NCBI GenBank assembly: GCA_016124445.1
Contig: WGNR01000020.1
Span: forward strand, 310,001 to 374,000
Source: a bacterium
Lineage (GTDB): Bacteria > Planctomycetota > Planctomycetia > Pirellulales > Pirellulaceae
DNA length: 64,000 nt
Reading direction: 5' to 3'
Below are positions 16,836-25,034 of the stretch, piece after piece (position 1 is the first letter of the stretch; the number at the start of each line of letters is the position of its first letter). Below the pieces are notes generated by a model. The model did no database searches, was not told the DNA's origin, and saw only the letters and a list, made by a program, of their open reading frames with translations. Made by a program: the position numbers and the translations under genes.

Positions 16836-18266
16836 ATGATGCTCCGTGTAACCCTGTTTCTCGCAATGACTCTTTTAGCGCTTCCGCAATTTGCGGATGC
16901 CGGTTTGCGCCATCGCTGTTGTCGGCACCACTGCATGCCAGCTGCGTGTGCGCCCTGTAGCACTTCCGGATGCGATTCGTGCGGCGAATCTGCTCCGACG
17001 ATGGTCGAGAAGACCATCATGGTCCCCACTACTGTGATGGAGACCCGAACGGTCACGAAGACTGTTTGTAAGCCCGAGACTCGCACCGAAACCTACAAGG
17101 TTTGCAAGTGCGTCCCGGAAACCAGCTACGTCACGAAGGAATACACCGTGACGGTTCCAACTTGGGAAACCAAGATGGTTGAATACACCGTCTGCAAGCC
17201 GGTCTACGAAACGAAGACCGGTACCAAGACCGTGATGGTTCCGAGCTGGGAAACCAAGGTTGTTGACTACACCGTTTGCAAGCCAGTCTACGAAACGAAG
17301 ACCGGTACCAAGACCGTGATGGTCCCGAGTTGGGAAACCAAGGTTGTTGACTACACCGTTTGCAAGCCAGTCTACGAAACGAAGACCGGTACCAAAACCG
17401 TGATGGTTCCTTCGTTTGAAACCAAGACGGTCGACTACACGGTTTGCAAGCCGGTTTGGGAAACCAAGACCAAGACCTGCACCGTGATGGTTCCGACCAC
17501 CGAAACTCGTACCGGTACGAAGACTGTCTGTAAGATGGTTACTGAAGCGGTCACCAAGACTCGCTGTGTTGACCGCGGCTGCTGGCAAACCAAGACCAGC
17601 ACCGATTGCTGCGGTTGCCCCACGACGTGCCGCGTTTGGGTTTCGAACGTCGTTCAGGAAGAATACACCTGCAATGTTTGCAAGCCTGTTACCGAGCAAG
17701 TGGAATACACCTATAACGTGTGTGTTATGAAGCCGGAAGAACGTACTTCGACCTACAAGGTTTGCACGATGGTTCCTGAAACCATGACCAAGGAAGTCAA
17801 AGTACCGATCTGTGTCCCGGAAACCCGTGAGTACACCTACCAGGTTTGCCACATGGTGAACGAGACCAAGCAGAAGGAAGTCAAAGTCCAGGTCTGCACG
17901 CCGGAAACCCGTGAGTACACCTACCAGGTGTGCCACATGGTGAACGAAACCCAGCAGAAGGAAGTCAAAGTTAAGGTCTGCAAGCCGGAAACTCATGAGT
18001 ACACCTATCAGGTCTGCCACATGGTTCCCGAAACGAAGACCAAGGAAGTGAAGCACTTGGTTTGCACGACCGAAACCCGAACTAAGGAAGTTCCGGTCAC
18101 GACCTACAAGAAGGTCTACGAAGACAAGGAGCGAACTTATACGGTGATGGTTCCTGAAACCGTTACCGAAGAAGTTCAGGTCCCGGTCTGCAAGATGGTT
18201 CCCAAGACCGTCATGGTTCCTGCTTGCGGCGGTTGCTCGGCACCATGCACCAGCTGTGGTGGCTAA
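16836..18266 (+). CDS. YTV-repeat, cysteine-rich wall protein
   Basis: 476 residues. ATG 16836 follows GGGGGGAAG by about 7 bases and gives a signal peptide (MMLRVTLFLAMTLLALPQFADA). Next come a Cys/His-rich segment (RHRCCRHHCMPAACAPC), then repeats of the type YTVCKPVYETKTGTKTV. Three 84-base units (17184-17267, 17268-17351, 17352-17435) are nearly identical, and a second class YTYQVCHMVNET also has an 84-base period (17832-18083). It ends in a Cys-rich tail (CGGCSAPCTSCGG). YTV-repeat proteins are disulfide-rich components of the Rhodopirellula cell wall, so an extracellular structural role is likely. A TATAAT-like box lies at 16669-16674. Confidence 0.9.
   Translation: MMLRVTLFLAMTLLALPQFADAGLRHRCCRHHCMPAACAPCSTSGCDSCGESAPTMVEKTIMVPTTVMETRTVTKTVCKPETRTETYKVCKCVPETSYVTKEYTVTVPTWETKMVEYTVCKPVYETKTGTKTVMVPSWETKVVDYTVCKPVYETKTGTKTVMVPSWETKVVDYTVCKPVYETKTGTKTVMVPSFETKTVDYTVCKPVWETKTKTCTVMVPTTETRTGTKTVCKMVTEAVTKTRCVDRGCWQTKTSTDCCGCPTTCRVWVSNVVQEEYTCNVCKPVTEQVEYTYNVCVMKPEERTSTYKVCTMVPETMTKEVKVPICVPETREYTYQVCHMVNETKQKEVKVQVCTPETREYTYQVCHMVNETQQKEVKVKVCKPETHEYTYQVCHMVPETKTKEVKHLVCTTETRTKEVPVTTYKKVYEDKERTYTVMVPETVTEEVQVPVCKMVPKTVMVPACGGCSAPCTSCGG
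17184..17435 (+). repeat. Tandem 84-bp coding repeat, class A (3 units)
   Basis: Three consecutive 84-base units begin at 17184, 17268 and 17352, each coding 28 residues YTVCKPVYETKT...ETK-VD. Units differ by only a few bases. A fourth, diverged unit (YTVCKPVWETKTKT) starts at 17436. The low divergence suggests recent duplication or gene conversion. Confidence 0.9.
17832..18083 (+). repeat. Tandem 84-bp coding repeat, class B (3 units)
   Basis: Units at 17832, 17916 and 18000 each code 28 residues of the form YTYQVCHMV-ET-KEVK--VC--ET-E. They keep the same 28-residue period as class A but differ in sequence, so both classes probably derive from one ancestral unit. Confidence 0.85.
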
Positions 18267-18298
18267 GAGTTCGCTGACTGAAGATTGATTCAACGAAG

Positions 18299-18328
18299 GC
18301 CTGCGGTCGTTTGATCGCAGGCTTTTTT
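18299..18328 (+). terminator. Terminator of the YTV-repeat gene
   Basis: Arms 18299-18308 and 18313-18322 form a 10-bp stem with one G-T pair and a 4-base loop, followed by six T. It lies 33 bases past the YTV stop codon. Confidence 0.9.
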
Positions 18329-18343
18329 ATGCGCCGCTCGTTT

Positions 18344-18592
18344 TCATGCCTCGTCGGTCTCTGGCCCAAGATAAGAAAAACGAGGGACCATCTGGCCGTT
18401 AATCGATACCGGTTCCTGGAACATCGCCAGCGGACGCACCCAGAGGCTCTTATCGCCGTAGTCTTTTCGATAGACGACCAATGGCTCTTCTGTCTCGCTA
18501 TGCCGTGCAACGCCCAGCACAACGTATTCTGGGCCCTTGTAATGGCGATACCGACCGGTAGCCAGCGAATCAAAGGGAGGCAAATCAGCCAT
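18344..18592 (-). CDS. DUF1653 small protein
   Basis: 82 residues from ATG 18592, with GGAAG upstream. The pattern TGRYRHYKGPEYVVLGVARHSET, PLVVYRKDYGDKSLWVRPLAMF and a final FSYLG matches DUF1653, small beta-rich proteins of unknown role found as single copies in many bacteria. The in-frame upstream part overlaps the tRNA and is not coding. It ends shortly after the YTV terminator, convergent with that gene. Confidence 0.85.
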   Translation of the reverse strand: MADLPPFDSLATGRYRHYKGPEYVVLGVARHSETEEPLVVYRKDYGDKSLWVRPLAMFQEPVSINGQMVPRFSYLGPETDEA

Positions 18593-18651
18593 GTTTCTTC
18601 CAGAAGGCCAAGATGGCCTAATATGAGGCACTTGGCGAAGAAAAAAGAAAG

Positions 18652-18726
18652 GGTGGGCGAAGGGATTCGAACCCATGACCCCTGGAACCACAATCCAGTG
18701 CTCTAACCAACTGAGCTACGCCCACC
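18652..18726 (-). tRNA. tRNA-His (GTG anticodon)
   Basis: The minus strand folds as a cloverleaf: acceptor GTGGGCG/CGCCCAC, D-arm AGCTCAGTTGGTTAGAGC, anticodon stem CTGGA/TCCAG with loop TTGTGGT (anticodon GTG), and T-arm GGGTTCGAATCCC. The extra G(-1) typical of tRNA-His is encoded at 18726 and faces discriminator C at 18652. The 3' CCA is not encoded; the next bases are C then T. Confidence 0.95.
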
Positions 18727-18816
18727 GCAATCGAAGCGACCTAGTTTACGCACCACTTTGGATCTCGTCAATTGGCCGAACTGCCTGATTTGTCCAAAGT
18801 ATCACGCTTTAATGAC

Positions 18817-19626
18817 TTACGTGGCGTCTGTCACCACGAAAGGGAAGGTATCGGTCAGGTCGGCCGCCGAAAGTTCCACCAAGAACGGAGCCAGACGATC
18901 AACCAGAAACTGCATCATCTGTTCTCCCTTCTCGGCCGTCGCCTCGTGCGGGTAGCCGGAGCCGCTGTTGGTGGTCAGTAGGTGCCAGGGTCTTGTAATC
19001 GAGACCCAGCCCTTGGAAAGGGCTTCCATTTGCATCTCTCTGGTCGCGCCTGAGTCAGCGTCAAACGACCCATCTGGCAGTCGGGCGACCAGCTCTGGGC
19101 GGTAGGCCAAAATGAACGAAGTTTCCATCTCTCCGGCGTGATCTTCCATGTGGGTAAAGATCTGGTGGTATTCCTCGTCGCTGAAGGCCTTGAACCAATT
19201 GCAGAGAAAGACATGGGCTTCGGTCTTGCCGTACAGCTCGCGCAGCAGCGGCTTCATTTCGTTGCCGCCGTGGCTATTGAGCAGCACAACCTTGCGAATC
19301 CCACTTTGCACCAGCGAGGCAATCAGGTCGGTCACCACGGCATACAAAGTGGACGGATCGAGATTCATCGCGAAGGGAAACTGACGCATGTTCGTTTCGG
19401 TGCCATACGGAATCGTAGGCAGCAGCAGGACTTTGGCGCCCTGATTGTGGGCCGCTCCGCAGATTTGTTCGCCGATCTGGGTCCCTTCGTAGTCGTCGGT
19501 TCCGTACGGCAAATGCAAGTTGTGCGGCTCGGTCGCTCCAAGCGGAAGAACGGCCACCTCGTACTGGTTGTTCTTCACATGGCCATAATTGACTTCGGAA
19601 AGTTTCCACGGTCGCGGGGCAGGCAT
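18817..19626 (-). CDS. Creatininase-family protein
   Basis: 269 residues. The family metal-site pattern is visible: GATEPHNLHLPYGTDD (Glu33, His35, His38, Asp44/45), LLNSHGGN near residue 120 and EDHAGEMETS near residue 163. Members are metal-dependent amidohydrolases such as creatininase, or MftE-like and FAPy-deformylase homologues; the substrate cannot be read from this sequence. No signal peptide, so cytosolic. It starts at 19626 after a segment with AAGGAG, and its stop is 57 bases from a divergent Shine-Dalgarno-bearing gene. Confidence 0.85.
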   Translation of the reverse strand: MPAPRPWKLSEVNYGHVKNNQYEVAVLPLGATEPHNLHLPYGTDDYEGTQIGEQICGAAHNQGAKVLLLPTIPYGTETNMRQFPFAMNLDPSTLYAVVTDLIASLVQSGIRKVVLLNSHGGNEMKPLLRELYGKTEAHVFLCNWFKAFSDEEYHQIFTHMEDHAGEMETSFILAYRPELVARLPDGSFDADSGATREMQMEALSKGWVSITRPWHLLTTNSGSGYPHEATAEKGEQMMQFLVDRLAPFLVELSAADLTDTFPFVVTDAT

Positions 19627-19683
19627 CGGCGAGGCTCCTTAGAAAAAGAGAGTGCGGAGGAGCCTACGATTGTATGCGGCAGC

Positions 19684-21501
19684 CTACTGATGAACCACTA
19701 CGTCAGGAAGTGACTGCTTGAGCCGCTGAACCCCTGCCGCGGTGATTTGGGTTTGTCGGGCATCGATCATCTCGAGATTCTTCAGCCGTGCCAGACGAAG
19801 CAGGCCTTCGTCTGTAATCTGAGTAACAGCCATACGCAGCACCTTTAGATTGGTCAGGCCGCTAAGTTGTGCGATTCCGTTGTCGGTGACCTGGGTACCG
19901 TTGAGGTCGAGTTCTTGCAAGGTTTTCAGCCTGGCAATGGTGGATAGGGCCTGATCGGTGATCCTGGTCGAAGCAACGCTCAAGTCTCGCAATGAATCAC
20001 AGCCAGAAAGCTGCTGGACCCCGGCGTCGGTGATACTGGTTTGTGACACATCGAGCCAGTCGAGCTTCGCAAACGTACCGACGCGGGCCATTCCCTTGTC
20101 GGTGAACTGCGTAGCGCCACTGATCGCGAGATCGGTGGTCGGGCCGCCGGCGGGAAGCGTCAGGATGTCTTCGTCACTTACCTGCAGAAATGTCTGGTAG
20201 CCCGCATCGAGGGCAGGGTACGACTTGCCGGTTACCTGCGACAACGTCTTGGGCGTGTCGTCGCGCCGATAGATCTCGTACAGATAGCGAGTGAACGGTT
20301 CTCGCAAGGTTCCTTCCTCACCATCCATGAAATAGTGAGCCAAGCCGGCCGAGTAGCTGTAGATCGCGGAGATGTCTTCCCGCTTCTGCAGGTCGTCCCG
20401 ACCCAAATCGACCAGGTCCGCCAGCGGAAAGCGATACTGACCGACCGTGTATCGATTGCGGGCAAATTGAAGCCGGGATGCATCGACGCCCCCCAGCGTG
20501 ACGTAGCCGTCGAAGATTCGTAGCGACTCCATGTACATCGCGACCCCTTCGACCGCCCAGGCATTGTAGCTGAAGCCAATGTCTTTCGAGGCGGGACGAT
20601 ACTCCTGAAACAACTGGTGCGAGACCTCGTGGTACCAGGTCGCATGGGCCGAGTCGCTGTCGTCGTGAAACAGGTAAACCTTTTCGTCATTGAACTGGTA
20701 AATACCGAGCGTGATGCCAATCCGCGGCTGGACCTTTTCCAGGTAGCTGACATACTCGCCCCGCGATTTGAACAGGACTACTTCAAACTTCTTACGCACC
20801 GGGCTGGGGGACGCACCCTCGAAGTAGCCGGCAAGTTGCCGTGAGTTGCTCCAGTAGGGGAAGAACATCTGTTCCCAGGCGGAATAGACGATCTCCATCC
20901 GCTCGCCCAACTTGATTCCATCCTCCTGACTATGGTTGGTCATGATTTGGAAATGGGGCGTATCGATCTGCCAGAACGTGCGGACCGGCCAGTCGAATTT
21001 CGGATGCTGGTAGCGCGGCTGCTTGGCCTGGGTCACGACGCCGGGTCGTCGCCACTTGCCATTGATCAGGCTATAGCCCAAGATCCGCCGGGCTTCGGCG
21101 TGGTCGGGATTGTGCCTCAGCACTTCGTGCAAGGTTCGGTACGAGGCAGTCCCCAGGTCGGCGTCGACAAGTTGCCGGGCATGCTTGAAAAGTGCCTCGG
21201 CGTACTGCTCACGAATCTCTCGAAACTTGCGATACCAGTACTGAATCAACTGCGGGGCATCTGCTTTGGGTTCAAGCGGGGCTTGCTGCGGCGCCAAGTA
21301 AAGGACGTTGGCTTCGCCCTCCGATGGAACCACCCAGTTGCGGGTCAACTTGGCTTGATCGGCCAAGCCAACTTCGTCCGCCTTTTGGGCCAGGGCTTCG
21401 AGCTGTTGTTTGAACTGCGCATCGATATCGGCTCGCGAAGGCGCAGCAGTCGGCGCGGTAAGGGCCGAAAGAATCAGGATGGCAGCGGCGGACAGATGCA
21501 C
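19684..21501 (-). CDS. Secreted DUF1570 metallopeptidase-like protein with C-terminal LRR
   Basis: 605 residues. Signal peptide at 1-22, a tetratricopeptide-like helical region (about 85-145), then the DUF1570 domain with the zinc motif HEVSH (His291, Glu292, His295) after LFHDDSDSAHATWY. From about 455 to the end come leucine-rich repeats of about 24 residues (LDWLDVSQTSITDAGVQQL, LQELDLNGTQVTDNGIAQL). The HExxH suggests an exported zinc peptidase; the LRR could bind a partner or substrate. The combination is known in planctomycetes but the function is not established. A terminator (21592-21629) lies upstream, so transcription is separate from the next gene. Confidence 0.8.
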   Translation of the reverse strand: MHLSAAAILILSALTAPTAAPSRADIDAQFKQQLEALAQKADEVGLADQAKLTRNWVVPSEGEANVLYLAPQQAPLEPKADAPQLIQYWYRKFREIREQYAEALFKHARQLVDADLGTASYRTLHEVLRHNPDHAEARRILGYSLINGKWRRPGVVTQAKQPRYQHPKFDWPVRTFWQIDTPHFQIMTNHSQEDGIKLGERMEIVYSAWEQMFFPYWSNSRQLAGYFEGASPSPVRKKFEVVLFKSRGEYVSYLEKVQPRIGITLGIYQFNDEKVYLFHDDSDSAHATWYHEVSHQLFQEYRPASKDIGFSYNAWAVEGVAMYMESLRIFDGYVTLGGVDASRLQFARNRYTVGQYRFPLADLVDLGRDDLQKREDISAIYSYSAGLAHYFMDGEEGTLREPFTRYLYEIYRRDDTPKTLSQVTGKSYPALDAGYQTFLQVSDEDILTLPAGGPTTDLAISGATQFTDKGMARVGTFAKLDWLDVSQTSITDAGVQQLSGCDSLRDLSVASTRITDQALSTIARLKTLQELDLNGTQVTDNGIAQLSGLTNLKVLRMAVTQITDEGLLRLARLKNLEMIDARQTQITAAGVQRLKQSLPDVVVHQ

Positions 21502-21591
21502 GAGTTACCTGAGAGTTGTGGTGAGCGAGCTAATTACATTCTAGTTTGATCTGCTACGGCGAATCTTGCCAATCCATGGCAGCAGCGCATG

Positions 21592-21629
21592 AAAAAACCG
21601 GGCAAGCGGCTAGGGCCTGCTCGGTTTTT
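21592..21629 (-). terminator. Terminator of the sugar isomerase gene
   Basis: On the minus strand a stem of AAAACCG-type arms (21592-21607 with 21615-21629, some mismatches) runs into TTTTTT. It lies 80 bases past the stop of the isomerase gene at 21710. Confidence 0.7.
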
Positions 21630-21665
21630 GTTGATTCTACTGCTTCGGAAAGCCCCTTACCCTAA

Positions 21666-21688
21666 CCCTCTCCCCTCGGAGGAGAGGG
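21666..21688. repeat. Short hairpin, CCCTCTCC/GGAGAGGG
   Basis: Arms 21666-21673 and 21681-21688 pair over 8 bp around a 7-base loop. The CCCTAACCCTCTCCCC pattern is common in interspersed repeats of several bacterial genomes, so it may be one copy of a REP-like element. Function unknown. Confidence 0.4.
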
Positions 21689-21709
21689 GACAAGAGCGTT
21701 GGTGTCGAC

Positions 21710-22714
21710 CTATTGCTTTTCTTTATCGAAAGCGGAGTCGAAGGCGACGTCGCTCGGGGCGAAGTCGATGCTGCGGACAAATTCGCACGATTCTTCCGCG
21801 CCGTGCAGGCGGTCCATACCGCTGTCTTCCCATTCGATGCTCAGCGGGCCGGTGTACTGGATGTCGTTCAGGGCCCGGATGATTTCTTCAAAGTTCACGC
21901 CGCCATGGCCAGGGCTGCGGAAGTTCCAGCCGCGACGGTGATCGCCGAAATCGATGTGGCTACCCAGAATACCGCTACGGCCATTGAGCGTGGTGATGGC
22001 GTCCTTGATATGGACGTGGTAGATCCGGTCAGGGAAGTAGCGAATGAATTCAACCGGGTCGATCCCTTGCCACAGCAGGTGGCTGGGGTCGAAGTTAAAG
22101 CCGAACTCTTCGCGGTGGCCGATCGCTTCCAGGGCTCGTTCGGCACTGTAAATGTCGAATGCGATTTCGGTCGGGTGAACTTCCAGGCCGAACTTGATGC
22201 CACATTCGCCGAAGACATCCATGATCGGGTTCCAGCGGTCGGCGAAGAGCTTGAAGCCGTCGTCGAGCATCTTGGGCGGAACCGGCGGGAAGCTGTAGAG
22301 CAGGTGCCAGATGCTGCTGCCTGTGAAACCGTTGACGACCGGCACGCCAAACTTCTGAGCGGCGCGGGCAGCGTTCTTGACTGCTTCGGCCGCACGATCG
22401 TTCACGCCGGCCGGGTCGCCATCGCCCCAAACCGATTCAGGCAGGATCGACTTGTGTCGCTCGTCAATGATGTCGCACACGGCCTGACCGCAGAGGTGGG
22501 TGCTGATCGACCAGCAGCCCAGGTCGTATTTGTCGAGTTGTTCTCGCTTCTTGTCGCAGTAGTCGTCTTCGGTGACGGCTCGATCGACTTCAAAGTGATC
22601 CCCCCAGCAAGCCAATTCGAGACCATCGAAACCAAAACCTTTCATCGTCTTGGCCATATCGTCCAATTTCAAATCGGCCCATTGGCCGGTGAACATCGTG
22701 ACTGGGCGAGCCAT
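21710..22714 (-). CDS. Sugar phosphate isomerase/epimerase-like protein
   Basis: 334 residues from ATG 22714, with AGGAG 7 bases upstream. The TIM-barrel pattern of the xylose-isomerase-like superfamily is clear: [65 protein letters not shown] and the final [12 protein letters not shown], giving Glu, Asp, His and Glu metal ligands. No signal peptide, so cytosolic. Substrate unknown; planctomycetes carry many such genes, often near Gfo/Idh/MocA oxidoreductases. Confidence 0.88.
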   Translation of the reverse strand: MARPVTMFTGQWADLKLDDMAKTMKGFGFDGLELACWGDHFEVDRAVTEDDYCDKKREQLDKYDLGCWSISTHLCGQAVCDIIDERHKSILPESVWGDGDPAGVNDRAAEAVKNAARAAQKFGVPVVNGFTGSSIWHLLYSFPPVPPKMLDDGFKLFADRWNPIMDVFGECGIKFGLEVHPTEIAFDIYSAERALEAIGHREEFGFNFDPSHLLWQGIDPVEFIRYFPDRIYHVHIKDAITTLNGRSGILGSHIDFGDHRRGWNFRSPGHGGVNFEEIIRALNDIQYTGPLSIEWEDSGMDRLHGAEESCEFVRSIDFAPSDVAFDSAFDKEKQ

Positions 22715-22939
22715 GCCTTGCTCCTTTTTGGGGGGTGAAGAACGCGCTTGTGGAATGACAGTAGATAAGGGAAGGGACAAACAGAATCGCTATTTTGTCG
22801 CTTGCTCTGGCTGGTTGCAACCAGTGAGATCGCACCGATAGACGAATTCCAAGGGTAACGATTCTGCCGATTTCCGGGCTCAGCCTGCTTTGAATGCTAT
22901 ATTGAAACGTAAGGCTAACCACGTTCGATCGAGGCAATC

Positions 22940-23965
22940 ATGCGACTTCCAATCTTCCTCGCCACGTTTGTTCTGCTGACATTTGCGCAAGGTGCCCAGG
23001 CCGATCCCCGGGTCACGCTGGAAGTGGTGACCGAGAAGGGGATCTCGATCACCGCGCTACAAAGCTGGAACCAACTTCTTAACGGCAAAGGAGCCGACTC
23101 GGTTACCGTGCGCCCCGGACGGGATGGAGACAAAGTCGGCATTGAAGAATCGAACATTGGAAGCTCGAAGTCGTACCGGGTCAAAGCGATTCTTTCCCGC
23201 AAGGAAACGCTGAACATGCCCGACGGCAAGGTCTTCACCAAAAGCACGATCGGCTCGCTTCCGGCCTGGTTTCAAAAGTTGAAGGTTGGGGGTGAAGACG
23301 AACTCAATCGTCAGCCAGGCCGCGGCGGTATGACCCGGAATGAACGATCCGATGTCATGGAGAAGTTGTCCAAGCCGCTTACGTTTTCGACCAAGGGGCA
23401 GCCGATGGCCGAACTGCTGGGTTCTGTACGAGAACTCACCGGTCTGAACTTCGAGGCTTCGTCAGCCATGGTCGCCAAGGTGAAGCTGCTTTCTGCCGAA
23501 GACGAAGTGAAAGGCTTCAGCGCCGGGACCGCGATGGCGATTTTGCTGAGAGCCCACGGACTGATCGTGGTCCCCAAACGCGAAGTCGGCGGCGAAGTCA
23601 TTCTGCACATCTTGGAAATGGGACAGAGCGACGAGGCCTGGCCGATCGGCCAACCACTCCGGCGTAGCCCGGCCGATCTCTGCCCGGTGATGTTTCAATT
23701 TATTGAAGTCGAGATCAACGGCACGCCGCTGATGAAGGCAGTCGACGCGATCCAGCCGCGACTGAAGACCGAGATCTTTTTCGATCATTACAAGATTGCC
23801 CAGGACAAGATCGATACCGATATCAACGTTCGCTATCCCAAAGCTAGAACGTTCTACAAGAAGATCCTCGACCACATTCTGTACCAGGCGTTTCTGAGTA
23901 TCGATTTGACGGCCGACGAGGCAGGCAAGCCATTTCTGTGGGTCACATCAGCCAAGCGCGGCTGA
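22940..23965 (+). CDS. Secreted protein with STN-like segment
   Basis: 341 residues. Signal peptide 1-21 (RLPIFLATFVLLTFAQGAQA). The first third (about 25-110) has unusual polar beta-like content. Residues about 140-215 (KLSKPLTFSTKGQPMAELLGSVREL, FSAGTAMAILLRAHGLIVVPK) resemble an STN/secretin N-terminal short domain. The C-terminal third (about 225-340) is unassigned. It starts 20 bases after ACGTTCGATCGAGG. It stands alone. I infer an envelope role; no secretin or TonB receptor is next to it. Confidence 0.65.
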   Translation: MRLPIFLATFVLLTFAQGAQADPRVTLEVVTEKGISITALQSWNQLLNGKGADSVTVRPGRDGDKVGIEESNIGSSKSYRVKAILSRKETLNMPDGKVFTKSTIGSLPAWFQKLKVGGEDELNRQPGRGGMTRNERSDVMEKLSKPLTFSTKGQPMAELLGSVRELTGLNFEASSAMVAKVKLLSAEDEVKGFSAGTAMAILLRAHGLIVVPKREVGGEVILHILEMGQSDEAWPIGQPLRRSPADLCPVMFQFIEVEINGTPLMKAVDAIQPRLKTEIFFDHYKIAQDKIDTDINVRYPKARTFYKKILDHILYQAFLSIDLTADEAGKPFLWVTSAKRG

Positions 23966-24022
23966 AGCTGGTCGGCGGCGTGTTAGTTCGTTAAGAGAAC
24001 GACCAACCTCAAGAAAATGAAA

Positions 24023-24051
24023 CGCACCACAGGCAAGCTGCCAGTGGTGCG
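24023..24051 (-). terminator. Terminator of the small secreted gene at 24139
   Basis: CGCACCAC (24023-24030) pairs with GTGGTGCG (24044-24051); on the minus strand the stem is followed by TTTCATTTTCTT. It lies about 90 bases past the stop. Confidence 0.65.
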
Positions 24052-24138
24052 TCAGGTTAATGGTGCATGATGGGACGCATGTTTGGGGATCGACGGGGTG
24101 ACGTCGAAGGTTGCGTCCATATCAGGTTCCTGTTGGCG

Positions 24139-24351
24139 TTATCGTCCAAAGAAGACGAAGCTTGTGCCACTGTTGTAGTTGTAGTTTGGCTCGATCCAAC
24201 GCGAAGTCGAATAGTTACGAGTAACCATACGGCCGTGCGGGTGGTAGCTGACGTTGCGGAAGTGAGGACCGCGACCCCAACCAGCCTGGGCGTTCGAGAC
24301 GAACATCAAACCGGCACACAAAACAGCCAACATCATCAAATTACGAAACAT
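24139..24351 (-). CDS. Small secreted protein (pair member 1)
   Basis: 70 residues from ATG 24351, preceded by AAGGAGAG. Signal peptide MFRNLMMLAVLCAGLMFVSNAQA, then a short mature part rich in Arg, Tyr and Asn (GWGRGPHFRNVSYHPHGR, NYNYNSGTSFVFFGR). It shares the MFR-L--LA---AGLMFV leader with the next gene but not the mature sequence. Likely a small extracellular or wall-associated protein; function unknown. Confidence 0.75.
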   Translation of the reverse strand: MFRNLMMLAVLCAGLMFVSNAQAGWGRGPHFRNVSYHPHGRMVTRNYSTSRWIEPNYNYNSGTSFVFFGR

Positions 24352-24579
24352 GTCTCTCTCCTTTTGGGAATTCGTGAAACTCTTACGTACAATTCCTCCC
24401 CACAAATCCCAAGTGCTGAGGGAATTATTCGCTTCGAATAGCAATCCGGCCTCAAAAAGCACCTAGATTACCGTAGGAATCGGCTAACTCCCTCATGGAC
24501 AGTTAGTCAAGAAGGTAATTTCGTTACCATCATTCGCAAAGTCAATATTAATAGCGAGTGCGCTTCCCAATTTGCGCAA

Positions 24580-24607
24580 GAAAATGCCCGCCGCAGGGGG
24601 CGGGCAT
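24580..24607 (-). terminator. Terminator of the Gly/Tyr-rich small gene
   Basis: ATGCCCGCC (24584-24592) pairs with GGCGGGCAT (24599-24607); on the minus strand a TTTTC run follows. It lies 29 bases past the stop of the gene starting at 24923. Confidence 0.85.
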
Positions 24608-24635
24608 CGATTTTCGTTGGGTCGTTAAAAACAGT

Positions 24636-24923
24636 CTAATAGGGGAATCCGAAGCCAACACCTGGACCATAGCTGTACCCAAAGCCAGGATAGCCATAAG
24701 ATCTATATCCGTAATAGTACGGAGCGCCATAGAACCCGGGACCGTAATATCCAGCCCGATAGAAGCTGTTTCGGTAGTAGGGGGCGCGGAAGGTTGTGAC
24801 GCGGCCAGGGTAGCCGTAACCATAACCGCCGTAGCAACCAGGGTGACGGGCCTGGGCATCGGAGGCACCTACGAACATTAGTCCAGCGGCAACGACCGCC
24901 GCGAGCAAAAGTGTACGAAACAT
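24636..24923 (-). CDS. Small secreted Gly/Tyr-rich protein (pair member 2)
   Basis: 95 residues from ATG 24923, with AAGGAAAG upstream. Signal peptide MFRTLLLAAVVAAGLMFVGASDAQA, then a Gly/Tyr/Pro-rich low-complexity mature part (CYGGYGYGYPG, YYGPGFYGAPYYYGYRSYG). Such sequences are typical of small planctomycete exported proteins; self-association or adhesion is plausible but inferred. Its leader matches that of the gene at 24139-24351. It has its own terminator. Confidence 0.8.
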   Translation of the reverse strand: MFRTLLLAAVVAAGLMFVGASDAQARHPGCYGGYGYGYPGRVTTFRAPYYRNSFYRAGYYGPGFYGAPYYYGYRSYGYPGFGYSYGPGVGFGFPY

Positions 24924-25034
24924 GTCGACTTTCCTTATGCGAGACAAACGATTGAGAACCTCCCTCATAGAGGAATCATTTCCCACAGGTCACTCCAAGC
25001 CAAGCTATTTCGTTGACTAGATGGCGCATTTTTG

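Noticed and set aside
17184-18083. Regular direct repeats that could suggest a CRISPR array
   Set aside because: The repeats are contiguous, in frame and coding, with no unique spacers and no cas genes nearby.
16875-18293. Long antisense frame (472 residues) opposite the YTV gene
   Set aside because: It is the mirror of the repeats in the true gene, has no ribosome site or signal of coding on its own, and starts after the terminator region.
18211-18693. 160-residue frame covering tRNA-His and the YTV terminator
   Set aside because: It runs through a clear tRNA and terminator, so it is not coding.
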